22,752 nt of DNA from a virus. The stretch is from IMG/VR virus record IMGVR_UViG_3300028596_000067, positions 1 through 22,752 of that record; one strand, written 5' to 3'. The notes beneath the pieces were generated by a model. The model was given only the letters and a program-made list of their open reading frames with translations, searched no databases and had not been told where the DNA came from. Shown here in pieces: positions 10,697-18,495 of the stretch. The first letter of the stretch is position 1; each line of letters opens with the position of its first letter. Both the position numbers and the translations under genes were made by a program.

Positions 10697-11177
10697 GTTG
10701 ACTAGCTTTGCTCCCTTGCTGAACTTCCCCGGCTACTTTGCTTCCAGTGACGGGCGAGTCTTCTCACCCCGTGGTGAGGTTGGCCGTAGTCGAGACGCGC
10801 ACGGCCATCTTCAGGTTGACCTGAGGAAGGTTGGTGGGAAGAACGAGAAGAAGCATCGTCTGATCTACGAAGCCTTCCATGGAGAGATCCCGGAAGGGAA
10901 GCTCATTCGACACTGGGATGACAATCCCTCCAACAACCGGATAGACAACTTGGTTGTTGGTGACAAGTCAGACAACTTCTACGACGCTCGGCGTAACGGA
11001 AAGTCCTGTGATGGCTCCAAGAGTCCCATGGCCGTTCTGACAGAAGACCTTGTACCACTCATACGTAAGAGGTACGACGGGGGCGAGAACTGCGCATTGA
11101 TTGCTAGAGACCTCGGTCTCTCTCGACAGACTGTTTACTCCGCCGCATCTCGGAGGAGCTGGAAGCACATCAAGTAA
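10686..11177 (+). CDS. HNH homing endonuclease between terminase genes
   Basis: A free-standing homing endonuclease of about 163 aa. NUMOD4-like FPGYFASSDGRVFSPRGEVG is followed by HRLIYEAFHG, LIRHWDDNPSNNRIDNL (HNH core) and a C-terminal helix-turn-helix (CALIARDLGLSRQTVYSAAS). The best start is GTG 10686, with GAAGG six bases upstream, giving an 11-base overlap with the small terminase gene; TTG 10698 is possible. The architecture and several motifs match the gene at 113-622 (NRVSNL against NRIDNL; RRIWRHI against RRSWKHI). It has probably been inserted into the packaging operon as a selfish element. Confidence 0.82.
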   Translation: MVTELTSFAPLLNFPGYFASSDGRVFSPRGEVGRSRDAHGHLQVDLRKVGGKNEKKHRLIYEAFHGEIPEGKLIRHWDDNPSNNRIDNLVVGDKSDNFYDARRNGKSCDGSKSPMAVLTEDLVPLIRKRYDGGENCALIARDLGLSRQTVYSAASRRSWKHIK

Positions 11178-11191
11178 ATAGAAGGATGGGG

Positions 11192-12835
11192 GTGATTGCC
11201 ATTCAGACTGGCAACGCTCCTAGTGAAGCTCCCAAGCGCACATTGGCTTGGGAGCTTCTTGCTTGGGCACAGCGATTCATTGTGCAGCCGGACGGAGAAC
11301 GCGCCGGCCACCCCTGGAAGTTCACTCCAGAGCAGATTAGGTTCCTAGCCCACTGGTTCGCGGTTGATGACCGCGGTAAGTGGGTTTACTCCACAGGCTC
11401 TCTCCGTCGCAGCAAAGGATGGGGGAAGAGCCCTGTTCTTGCAGCCCTCTGCATCATTGAGTTCATCGGTCCTTGCCGGTTCTCTCATTGGGCTCGACAG
11501 GGTGAGCGGTGCTACTCCTGTGAAGTGGAGGGCAGGGGCCCTCACCACGTTGGTAACGAGCTGCATCCCATTGGTAAGCGTGTTCCGCTTCCCTTGGTGA
11601 ACTTGGCAGCCACGTCTATTGATCAGACGAAAAACGTGTACGACGCCATCCGCGGCATGCTTGCTGAGTCCCCCGCAGAGCGGGAATTTGACCTGGACAT
11701 CGGTAAGACCCTGGTTCAGTTCAAGTCTGGCAGGCCCGGAAAGATTGAACCTGTCACGGCCTCGTCCCGAGGATTGGAAGGCGCCAGGCAGACCTTTGTT
11801 TGCCTTGACGAATCACACCACCTTGTCCCCAATAACCAGGGTGTATACGTCTACGAGGTGTTGGACCGCAACGTCCGCAAAACCGCGGGTGCCGGCTCTC
11901 GTCTCCTGGAGAGTACGAACGCCTTCTCCCCCAACGAAGCATCTGTAGCCCAGGGAACCTTTGATGCCTTCGAGGCTGGTACTCCTGGCCTCCTGTACGA
12001 CTGCGTAGAAGCCTCCAATCCTGAGATAGACCTCAAGGACACTGAGGCTGTCCGAGAGGCTGTCATAGAGGCTTACGCGGATTCCTACTGGGTTGATGTG
12101 GACAGCATCATCCAAGCTATCCAGGACCCTCGTACTCCTAAGAACGTGGCTCACCGGTTCTACCTGAACCAGATTGCGGAGTCCGCAGACACTTGGATGC
12201 CAAAGGATGAATGGGATCTGGTCCTCTCTGGAGAGGACCCCATCAAGCCTGGTGACCAAATAGCCATCGGCTTTGACGGATCAATCCGCGGTGACGCAAC
12301 GGGCCTTGTTGGTTGCCGACTCAGTGATGGCAAGCTCTTTGTGATCGACGTCTGGGAGCGTCCCAAGGACGCTAAGGATGATTGGGAAGTAGACACTCTC
12401 GCGGTTGAAGCCGCGGTCTACAAGGCATTCAAAGAGTACCAAGTCGAGTGGTTCTACGGGGACCCTCCCTACTTCCAAGAGGCTCTTGGTAGGTGGGCGA
12501 TTCAGTTCGCCACCAGGGATACCGAGTACGTCTTTGAGTTCTGGACCAATAAGCCAACCAGGATGGTTCAGGCAACGGAGCGCTTCCGCTCCGCGGTGAT
12601 GACCAAGGAAATCTGCCACGACGGAGACGAGCGTCTTACTCGTCATGTCCTCAATGCCGTGACTCGTGAAGTCACAGTAGGAGGAGAAGTCGGAATTCTC
12701 ATTCAGAAGGACAGCCCACGGAGTAAACGGAAGATTGACCTTGCGGTGTGCGCAATTCTCGCCCTGGAGGCGAGAGCGGACGCCATTGCTGATGGTCGCA
12801 TGAAGCGCCGGCGGAGCCGGGTGGTGGGCTTCTAG
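11192..12835 (+). CDS. terL: terminase large subunit
   Basis: A protein of about 547 aa that powers DNA packaging and cuts the concatemer. The ATPase domain has Walker A-like RRSKGWGKS (about residues 72-80) and Walker B TFVCLDES (202-207). The RNase H-like nuclease has IGFDGSIRGDATGL (first catalytic Asp about 362), YGDPPYF and, near the end, KIDLAVCAILALEA. GTG 11192 is preferred because GAAGGA lies five bases upstream; an ATG two codons earlier has no spacing for a site. A Cys/His cluster (C95, C107, C110, HH118-119) sits just after Walker A, an unusual feature. Confidence 0.9.
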   Translation: MIAIQTGNAPSEAPKRTLAWELLAWAQRFIVQPDGERAGHPWKFTPEQIRFLAHWFAVDDRGKWVYSTGSLRRSKGWGKSPVLAALCIIEFIGPCRFSHWARQGERCYSCEVEGRGPHHVGNELHPIGKRVPLPLVNLAATSIDQTKNVYDAIRGMLAESPAEREFDLDIGKTLVQFKSGRPGKIEPVTASSRGLEGARQTFVCLDESHHLVPNNQGVYVYEVLDRNVRKTAGAGSRLLESTNAFSPNEASVAQGTFDAFEAGTPGLLYDCVEASNPEIDLKDTEAVREAVIEAYADSYWVDVDSIIQAIQDPRTPKNVAHRFYLNQIAESADTWMPKDEWDLVLSGEDPIKPGDQIAIGFDGSIRGDATGLVGCRLSDGKLFVIDVWERPKDAKDDWEVDTLAVEAAVYKAFKEYQVEWFYGDPPYFQEALGRWAIQFATRDTEYVFEFWTNKPTRMVQATERFRSAVMTKEICHDGDERLTRHVLNAVTREVTVGGEVGILIQKDSPRSKRKIDLAVCAILALEARADAIADGRMKRRRSRVVGF

Positions 12836-12848
12836 AACAGGAGGCCCC

Positions 12849-14294
12849 ATGATTATTCCTCCCAGTGGCTATACGTCCGTTGGGCCACCTCAGACAGAGG
12901 TGGACTGGCTTGCCTTCCTTCAGGGGAAGATAACCGATGGTCGAGAAGACATCCTCAAGTACATCGCGTACTACGAGGGCGAACAGCAGAAGATGGCATT
13001 TGCTCAGGCCCGGTACAGGAGCGCATTCCGAGACCTCTTCAACGACTGGCGAGACAACTTCTGTGGTCTCATCATTGACTCTGCTACAGAGCGAATGAGG
13101 GTCGATGGTTTCCGCATCCCATCAGAAGGCGGGATGAGCAAGGAGGCTCGGGAGTTCTGGCAGAGGAACAGCCTGGATTCACTGGCCAACGCCGTGCACC
13201 TGGACGCGATGGTGCAGGGCAAGGCTTACGTTGTGGTCTGGGGTGACAACGATGGGGAGCCCATTGTTACGCCCGTCTCCGCTGAGGAAATGGCCGTTCA
13301 GTACAAGCCCGGCTCCCTCACAGAGCTGGAGGCTGCTGCACGGTTCTTCATGGACTCTTGGGGACGTACTTGGGTGACGTTGTGGACTGAGACTTACGTC
13401 TATGAGGTCCCTCTTGGAAATACGATGTGGGAACAAGGAGAGCGCCGGCCGAACCCCCTTGGGAGGGTTCCTGTCGTCCCCTTTCACAACAGGTCCCGTA
13501 TCAATGGTGATCCTTACTCGGACCTTGCCAACATCATCCCCATTCAGGATGCCATCAACAAGATTACGTCTGATGCTCTCCTGGCCTCGGAATTCGCCGC
13601 ATGGCCTCAGCGTTGGGTAACTGGGCTGGATATCCAGCTTGACGAAAACGGCAAGCCTAAGGCGCCTTACGACATTGGCGCCGACAAGCTTCTTCAGGCT
13701 GAGAACCCTGAAGTCGTCTTTGGGCAGTTCGAGGCAGCAGACCTCAAGAACTACGTGAACTTCATAAACCTCCTGGTGCAGCACCTTAGTTCTGTATCCA
13801 GGACCCCAAGTCACTACTTCCTGGTCAACCAGGGCACCGCTCCTTCCGGTGAGGCGATTATCAGCGCCGAGGCCGGCCTGGTCTCCAAGGTGAAGGAGAG
13901 GATGCTGTACTTCGGGGAAGCCTGGGAGCAGGTCATTCGACTGTGCTTCCAGATCAAGAATGACAAGAGGGCTGAGGAAGTCTCTCTTGAGACTGTGTGG
14001 GCTGACCCCGAGTACAGAACTGAAGCCCAGCACATTGATGCTCTGCTGAAGCTGAAGCAGCTCAACGTCCCCGAGGAAATCTTGTGGATGCGAGCCGGCT
14101 TCTCGGCTACCGAAATCGAGATGTTCCGCGAAATGCGGAAGGACGATGCAAAGGCAGCGAAGGAAGTAGCGGAGCTTGGCCCCCAGGCGCCTGAGCCTGG
14201 CGCCCCTGGAGCAGGTAAGGCAGCCGCAATGGCTAACAAGCCTCCTCAGGGCAACTCCGGGAATGTCTCCCGGAAGCTTAACGAGAAGAAGTAA
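12849..14294 (+). CDS. portal protein (SPP1 gp6-like)
   Basis: A 481-aa portal of the SPP1 gp6-like family, which forms the dodecameric channel at the capsid vertex. Typical features are an N-terminal helical region with YEGEQQ, the DNFCGLIIDSATERMRVDGFRI segment, NPLGRVPVVPFHNR, DPYSDLANIIPIQDAINK and the LSSVSRTPSHYFL stretch. The C-terminus is Pro/Gly/Ala-rich and disordered. The ATG follows AGGAGG by six bases and lies 13 bases after the large terminase stop. Confidence 0.88.
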   Translation: MIIPPSGYTSVGPPQTEVDWLAFLQGKITDGREDILKYIAYYEGEQQKMAFAQARYRSAFRDLFNDWRDNFCGLIIDSATERMRVDGFRIPSEGGMSKEAREFWQRNSLDSLANAVHLDAMVQGKAYVVVWGDNDGEPIVTPVSAEEMAVQYKPGSLTELEAAARFFMDSWGRTWVTLWTETYVYEVPLGNTMWEQGERRPNPLGRVPVVPFHNRSRINGDPYSDLANIIPIQDAINKITSDALLASEFAAWPQRWVTGLDIQLDENGKPKAPYDIGADKLLQAENPEVVFGQFEAADLKNYVNFINLLVQHLSSVSRTPSHYFLVNQGTAPSGEAIISAEAGLVSKVKERMLYFGEAWEQVIRLCFQIKNDKRAEEVSLETVWADPEYRTEAQHIDALLKLKQLNVPEEILWMRAGFSATEIEMFREMRKDDAKAAKEVAELGPQAPEPGAPGAGKAAAMANKPPQGNSGNVSRKLNEKK

Positions 14295-14299
14295 TTCTG

Positions 14300-14383
14300 T
14301 TCGGTTGGAGCCAATCTAACTGAACTGAACAACTAGCGCATGCCGGCCAACCGAAATGGGAGGTCGGTCTAACCGAAATGGGA
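14300..14383 (+). repeat. inverted and direct repeats between portal and scaffold genes
   Basis: TTCGGTTGG (14300-14308) and CCAACCGAA (14347-14355) form a perfect 9-bp inverted repeat. AACCGAAATGGGA is repeated exactly at 14349-14361 and 14371-14383, 22 bases apart, and GCGCATG also occurs twice nearby. It could fold the intergenic mRNA or bind a protein. No terminator U tract is present. Confidence 0.55.
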
Positions 14384-14390
14384 TGAGCGC

Positions 14391-14933
14391 ATGAGTACAC
14401 CTGTTGAGCCCACCACGGAACCGACCACGGAGCCTACGACTGAGCCCACTACGGAGCCTGTGAAGACTCCTGAACAGCTAATTGCAGAGCTTACCGCGGA
14501 TCGCGACAAGTGGCAGGCCCTGAGCAAGAAGAATGAGGACAACTACAAGGCCGCTTCTAAGGAGCGGGACAACCTGAAGTCGTCCCAAATGACCGATGCC
14601 GAGAAGGCCATTGAGGCTGCTCGTACTGAGGGCCGGAATTCCGCACTCAGTGAAGTGGGCACAGACCTGGTTACTGCCGAAATGGCGCTCCAGGCTGCTA
14701 CGGCTGGAGTCACTCTTCCCCCGGCTGAGTACCTGAACGTTTCCAAGTTCCTCGGAGAGGACGGGCGTCCGAACAAGGATGCTGTGAAGTCTTTCGTGGA
14801 GTCTCTGCCTAAGGCCAAGGCCGAGTTCCCCAATCTCCAGGGCGCCGGCAAGCAGTCCGGTGGCGCCCCCGAGATCACGTCCATGGACCCCAAGGAGCTT
14901 GCAGACATCATCTCGGACGGGTTGATCCTCTAA
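14391..14933 (+). CDS. capsid scaffolding protein
   Basis: A 180-aa protein placed directly before the major capsid gene. It opens with four tandem PTTE repeats (residues about 7-22), then a long charged helical region (EQLIAELTADRDKWQALSKK and onward) typical of scaffolds, and ends with MDPKELADIISDGLIL, a short C-terminal helix of the kind that docks on capsid protein. It should be incorporated in the procapsid and then released. No protease motif is seen in it or nearby. Confidence 0.8.
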   Translation: MSTPVEPTTEPTTEPTTEPTTEPVKTPEQLIAELTADRDKWQALSKKNEDNYKAASKERDNLKSSQMTDAEKAIEAARTEGRNSALSEVGTDLVTAEMALQAATAGVTLPPAEYLNVSKFLGEDGRPNKDAVKSFVESLPKAKAEFPNLQGAGKQSGGAPEITSMDPKELADIISDGLIL

Positions 14934-14952
14934 CCCTCTCTAACCATCTGTG

Positions 14953-14978
14953 AGCCCTCCCCTCCGGAGGGCTTTTTT
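14953..14978 (+). terminator. intrinsic terminator just before the capsid gene
   Basis: Perfect 8-bp stem (AGCCCTCC / GGAGGGCT) with a 5-base loop and six T (sharing one base with the stem). Only 22 bases separate the U tract from the capsid ATG, too few for a separate promoter. The tract is followed by CATGCC and GGAGG. Confidence 0.85.
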
Positions 14979-15000
14979 CATGCCCTTTTGGAGGCCGTAC

Positions 15001-16086
15001 ATGGCTACTACGCACCACTTTAACCTTGACCCGAAGCAGGTGACCATCGCTGCTCTGGGCCTTCTGGACCGACAGCTCACCCTTGGTTCTATCCCGGCTC
15101 GTTACTCGGAGCTGAACTTCGTTGGTGGTCTCGGCGACGTGATTAACGTCAACCGCCCGAGCCGTTCTATCCCGGTTCAGGAGACGAACGTCTCCAGCAT
15201 CATCAAGAACACCATTACCGGTGACAAGAACGTCTTTGCTGCGGCTGCTGAGCGTACCGACCCGACCGCCCGCCGGGCGACGAATGGGTTCATTAACGAG
15301 ACCCGTTTTCCGGTTCAGCTCACCACGCTCGTTCAGAACGCGTCGGCTCTTTCGATGGAGCAGGTTGCTTTCGACCTGAAGAAGTTCGGTGGTCAGATCC
15401 TCGCTCCGCTTACCCGCGGTATGGCTGAGTATTTTGACGACACCATTGCGGCCTGGATCAAGGCCAACATCACCCGTTCCGCTCTGACCGCTGGTCAGAA
15501 GACGGCTATTGGTGGTGACGTTGAGGTCTCCATTCCGCAGTACGACGGTACTCGGGAGAACCTGATGGAGCGTGCTCTTGCTCTCCGGGTTGCTTTTGTG
15601 GATGCTCGTATGGCGCTGAACAAGGCCAACGTTCCTTCCTCGGAGCGCTACGTTATTGCTGGCCCTGAGGTTGAGGCCATTCTCCTGAAGGACCCGGAAT
15701 TCGTTGCGGTTGACTATAGCGGTGACACCAACGCCCTTCGCCGGGCGATCATCGGTTCCTACTACGGGTTCGATGTCGTGGTACACAACAGCTTCGACCT
15801 GGAGATGTACTTCTTCCACAAGAGTGCCTTCCTCCTGGCCACGGTTTGCCCCGCCATTCCGATGGGTGCGGTTACCGGTTCTGTCCAGTCCGTCAATGGG
15901 ATTGCCACCCGCATGCTCGTTGACTACGACTATGACAAGAAGGCCGACACTATCGGCCTGGACACCATGTACGGCTTCACCACCATCAAGGAAGACCCGG
16001 ATTACAACGTCCGTGGAACCCTGATTGGTGAGAAGTTCGTTCGTGGTCTGAAGGTCAACATTACCGAGGTCGCTCCTGCTCCGTAA
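15001..16086 (+). CDS. major capsid protein
   Basis: A 361-aa major capsid protein, starting MATTHHFNLDPKQVTIAALG after GGAGG. The family is that of actinophage capsid proteins with the HK97/P22-like fold: an N-terminal arm with INVNRPSRSIPVQE, a central helix-rich part (AEYFDDTIAAWIKANI), VIAGPEVEAILLKDPEF, and a C-terminal VNGIATRMLVDYDYDKKADT domain. It follows portal and scaffold genes and is followed by connectors. T-ending codons such as GGT, CGT and GCT are noticeably frequent, as expected for a highly expressed gene. Confidence 0.88.
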   Translation: MATTHHFNLDPKQVTIAALGLLDRQLTLGSIPARYSELNFVGGLGDVINVNRPSRSIPVQETNVSSIIKNTITGDKNVFAAAAERTDPTARRATNGFINETRFPVQLTTLVQNASALSMEQVAFDLKKFGGQILAPLTRGMAEYFDDTIAAWIKANITRSALTAGQKTAIGGDVEVSIPQYDGTRENLMERALALRVAFVDARMALNKANVPSSERYVIAGPEVEAILLKDPEFVAVDYSGDTNALRRAIIGSYYGFDVVVHNSFDLEMYFFHKSAFLLATVCPAIPMGAVTGSVQSVNGIATRMLVDYDYDKKADTIGLDTMYGFTTIKEDPDYNVRGTLIGEKFVRGLKVNITEVAPAP

Positions 16087-16099
16087 GTTGATTTGAGAT
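16087..16099 (+). promoter_or_regulatory. stoperator-like motif after the capsid gene (2 mismatches)
   Basis: GTTGATTTGAGAT, 11 of 13 matching the repeated motif, in the right-pointing orientation. It lies in the short gap between the capsid gene stop and the ribosome binding site of the next gene. The two mismatches are adjacent in the centre. Confidence 0.45.
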
Positions 16100-16112
16100 G
16101 GGAGGTCACCTG

Positions 16113-16673
16113 ATGGCCTTTGTCACTGTTGAAGAGGTGGCCTCCCGCTTGGGATGGCCCCTCACTCCCGAGGAAGAGACTCGTGTCCAAGCCTTCATTG
16201 ATGACTGCACCGTCCTCATAGAGGACTACTGCGGTAAGGACTTCCAACGTCATGAGAATGAAGCCTTCCAGCTCCCCACTAAGGGGAGCTGGTTCCTTGA
16301 GATCCCCATAAGGTACACCTCGTTCCTCACCGTGGATTCCGTCGCCCTGAGCGACGGGACCGTGGTTGAGGACTGGACGATGAACGGTAACTGCCTGGTC
16401 CTTGAGGCAGGTTGGCCCGAGTCTGGCTACGTCACCATCACTGGTTCCTGGGGGTACATCACTCCGCCGGCAGTCCTCAAGACTGCCACCGCGGCTGAGG
16501 TCATCAGGTGGATGGCTCAGACTCCTGGTCTTGCCATGGAGCGGACTGGAGAGAGGGAAGTCGAGTACGCAACTGCCTCGTCTCCTCAGTCTCTGTCGGC
16601 TGCTGCCATGCAGGCACTTCGGAGGTACCGGCCTTCGGCCGGAACCATCACCCTCAAGCGGGGTGACTGCTGA
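16113..16673 (+). CDS. head-tail connector (adaptor) protein
   Basis: A 186-aa protein starting MAFVTVEEVASRLGWPLTPE. The early helical part with VQAFIDDCTVLIEDYCGKDF and later TITGSWGYITPPAVLKTATAAEVIRW are typical of the gp6-like/SPP1 gp15-type adaptors that bind the portal ring. GGGAGGT precedes the ATG at 16113. Its TGA overlaps the ATG of the next gene. Confidence 0.8.
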   Translation: MAFVTVEEVASRLGWPLTPEEETRVQAFIDDCTVLIEDYCGKDFQRHENEAFQLPTKGSWFLEIPIRYTSFLTVDSVALSDGTVVEDWTMNGNCLVLEAGWPESGYVTITGSWGYITPPAVLKTATAAEVIRWMAQTPGLAMERTGEREVEYATASSPQSLSAAAMQALRRYRPSAGTITLKRGDC

Positions 16674-17002
16674 TGAGCCAGTGGGACGAGCGGATTGAGG
16701 TCTACTCGGCTGCTGAGGCGGAAGGCACTTACACCACGAAGAGGGACTGGACTAGCCCTGTGCTGGTCCTGACCTCTCGTGCCAGTGTCCAGCCTGACAG
16801 GAACTTCGAAATGAGGTCCCCTGAAAGGGACTTGGCCCAGGAGAGACTCCATGTCTATCTGCCTTATACGGAGTCGGTAGACGACCAGCACCGCGTCATG
16901 TGGCGTGGGCTCTGGTACGAGATCGATGGACCTCCAGACCTCTGGCCTTATGGCTCTACCCGTCATACGCACTTGATCATTTGGAGGGCGAAGAACGGAT
17001 GA
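16673..17002 (+). CDS. head-closure/stopper protein
   Basis: A 109-aa mainly beta protein (MSQWDERIEVYSAAEAEG at the start, MWRGLWYEIDGPPDLWPYGS late). Its length, composition and place between adaptor and gp10-like genes match SPP1 gp16-type head-closure proteins, which seal the channel before the tail joins. The start is coupled to the upstream stop by TGATG and the stop overlaps the next start. Confidence 0.75.
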   Translation: MSQWDERIEVYSAAEAEGTYTTKRDWTSPVLVLTSRASVQPDRNFEMRSPERDLAQERLHVYLPYTESVDDQHRVMWRGLWYEIDGPPDLWPYGSTRHTHLIIWRAKNG

Positions 17003-17352
17003 GAGAAGGCGAGTTCAAGCTAGTCATGCACCGCGGTTGGGAGAACGACGTTCTCTCGACACTGGAGGCCGGCGCCCTGGTGGCTGAGGTCACCGGAGAG
17101 ATCCGGAACAACGCCGTGAAGATGGCTCCAAGAGCCAAGAACACGAAGACCAACTGGAACCAGAGCAAGAAGAACATCTCTGCCTTCGTCGAGAAGGACC
17201 ACAAGGGCTACTACGGCAACGTCACAATCGAACTCAACGATCGTGTTCGCCACACCCTTCTTCAGGATCGAGGCTGGACCGATAAGGGAGGCCGTAGGCA
17301 TCCCGGCAAGAGGTTCCTGAGGGCTGCTCTTCTGAATGCGAGGGTTGAATGA
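16999..17352 (+). CDS. HK97 gp10-like connector/tail completion protein
   Basis: A 117-aa basic protein (ATG overlapping the previous gene's end as ATGA). APRAKNTKTNWNQSK and the C-terminal GRRHPGKRFLRAALLNARVE are typical of HK97 gp10-like proteins. A tail-side connector at the head-tail interface is the expected role. Confidence 0.75.
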   Translation: MREGEFKLVMHRGWENDVLSTLEAGALVAEVTGEIRNNAVKMAPRAKNTKTNWNQSKKNISAFVEKDHKGYYGNVTIELNDRVRHTLLQDRGWTDKGGRRHPGKRFLRAALLNARVE

Positions 17353-17735
17353 GTCTTGACCCTATGAAGGCTGTGGTGTCCTTCCTGAGAAGCCTGCCTG
17401 ACATTCCTCCGGGAAGTGTCGTAGGTGACATGAACTCTCGTGAGGTCGGAGACACCTCGGTCTATGTCTATCTGGAGGACGGCTATCGAGTCGTCCGGGA
17501 TGCGATGGATCGCATCTACGTTGCTTTCGAGGTCTACAGCCTTGACAGGGAACAGGCCGCGGAACTGTCCCTCGTGGTTCGAGAGCACCTCCTGAAGGGT
17601 CTCCGAGCCGTGACCGTTGGAGACCACTACTTCCTTGATGCCCATGACGAGGAGTACCCGAACTACGAGCCTGACACCAGTTCACGGGAACACGTCTATT
17701 GCGGGGTTGTCTCCCTGTATCTCGTAGAAGCCTGA
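17349..17735 (+). CDS. tail terminator protein
   Basis: A 128-aa protein in the tail terminator position, directly before the major tail gene. It starts MSLDPMKAVVSFLRSLPDIP, has RIYVAFEVYSLDREQAAELS in the middle and ends YCGVVSLYLVEA, giving the alpha/beta pattern of gpU/gp17-type terminators, which cap the tail tube and set its length. The ATG overlaps the previous stop by four bases. Confidence 0.75.
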   Translation: MSLDPMKAVVSFLRSLPDIPPGSVVGDMNSREVGDTSVYVYLEDGYRVVRDAMDRIYVAFEVYSLDREQAAELSLVVREHLLKGLRAVTVGDHYFLDAHDEEYPNYEPDTSSREHVYCGVVSLYLVEA

Positions 17736-17750
17736 ACCAAATAACACCCC

Positions 17751-17775
17751 AACGGCCCTTGAGGGGCCGTTTTTT
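17751..17775 (+). terminator. intrinsic terminator just before the major tail gene
   Basis: A perfect 8-bp stem (AACGGCCC / GGGCCGTT) with loop TTGAG, followed by a U run to 17775. The ATG of the major tail gene is 20 bases further on, after GTTGCC and AAGGAG. Confidence 0.85.
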
Positions 17776-17795
17776 GTTGCCCCCAAGGAGTCCAT

Positions 17796-18389
17796 ATGCC
17801 TTCTGGAAATGCAGAAAAGATCCGGTTCGCACCGGATGGAATGCTTTACATCGCCCCTACTGGTGGTGGTCTCGTTCTTCCGACCGATGTTGGTGACGGA
17901 GTCACTGCGCCGGCTGGTTACAAGGCACTCGGTTATGTTTCGGAGAACGGAGTCACGCTGACTCCGACCATCACCACCACGCCTCTGCCTGCCTGGCAGT
18001 CCGCGGCCCCGGTCCTCTACAACGTTGATGCCGCTGCTTTCCAGCTCCAGGCCACGCTTCTGGAGGCAAGCAAGCTGGTTACTGAGACGTTCTTCGGGAC
18101 CACATGGTCAGAGGTTATGGAAGACGTGGGCGGTACCCCGACCCCGACGGGTGAGTACCGACTCGACCTGTCCAGCCTTCCGGACCTTGCCGAGTTCAGT
18201 CTTGTTTGTGACTGGAACTACAAGGGCAACCTGTGGCGAGCCGTCATTGAGCGAGCCATGGTCGCTGAGCGAGGAGCTATCACCCTCCAGCGTACTCAGA
18301 GTCAGCAGTTTGAGTTGACCATCGACGCCATGGACGCCTCTGGTTCTCTGGGCTACATCCTCACCACTGAGGACATGGTTGACGCCTGA
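17796..18389 (+). CDS. major tail protein
   Basis: A 197-aa protein that forms the tail tube. It starts MPSGNAEKIRFAPDGMLYIA and has a beta-rich body with ALGYVSENGVTLTPTITTTP, characteristic of siphophage tube proteins, and ends GSLGYILTTEDMVDA. AAGGAG lies five bases before the ATG. It has its own terminator upstream and an exact operator straight after its stop, so its expression may be set separately from neighbours. Confidence 0.85.
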   Translation: MPSGNAEKIRFAPDGMLYIAPTGGGLVLPTDVGDGVTAPAGYKALGYVSENGVTLTPTITTTPLPAWQSAAPVLYNVDAAAFQLQATLLEASKLVTETFFGTTWSEVMEDVGGTPTPTGEYRLDLSSLPDLAEFSLVCDWNYKGNLWRAVIERAMVAERGAITLQRTQSQQFELTIDAMDASGSLGYILTTEDMVDA

Positions 18390-18391
18390 TA

Positions 18392-18404
18392 GTTGATAAG
18401 AGAT
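18392..18404 (+). promoter_or_regulatory. exact 13-base operator/stoperator after the major tail gene
   Basis: GTTGATAAGAGAT, exact and right-pointing, two bases after the tail gene stop. A poor -10 (ATCTAA, 18416-18421) lies 17 bases beyond TTGATA, so a weak promoter for the chaperone genes is possible. A 6-bp GC stem (18408-18413 with 18425-18430) overlaps that box. Confidence 0.65.
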
Positions 18405-18495
18405 CTTGCCGGGAGATCTAAAACCCCGGCGCCTCTCTCACTTATCGGTGTAGCTGCTAGCTCCACCTACTCACTCACTGTTCTGGAGACCCATT

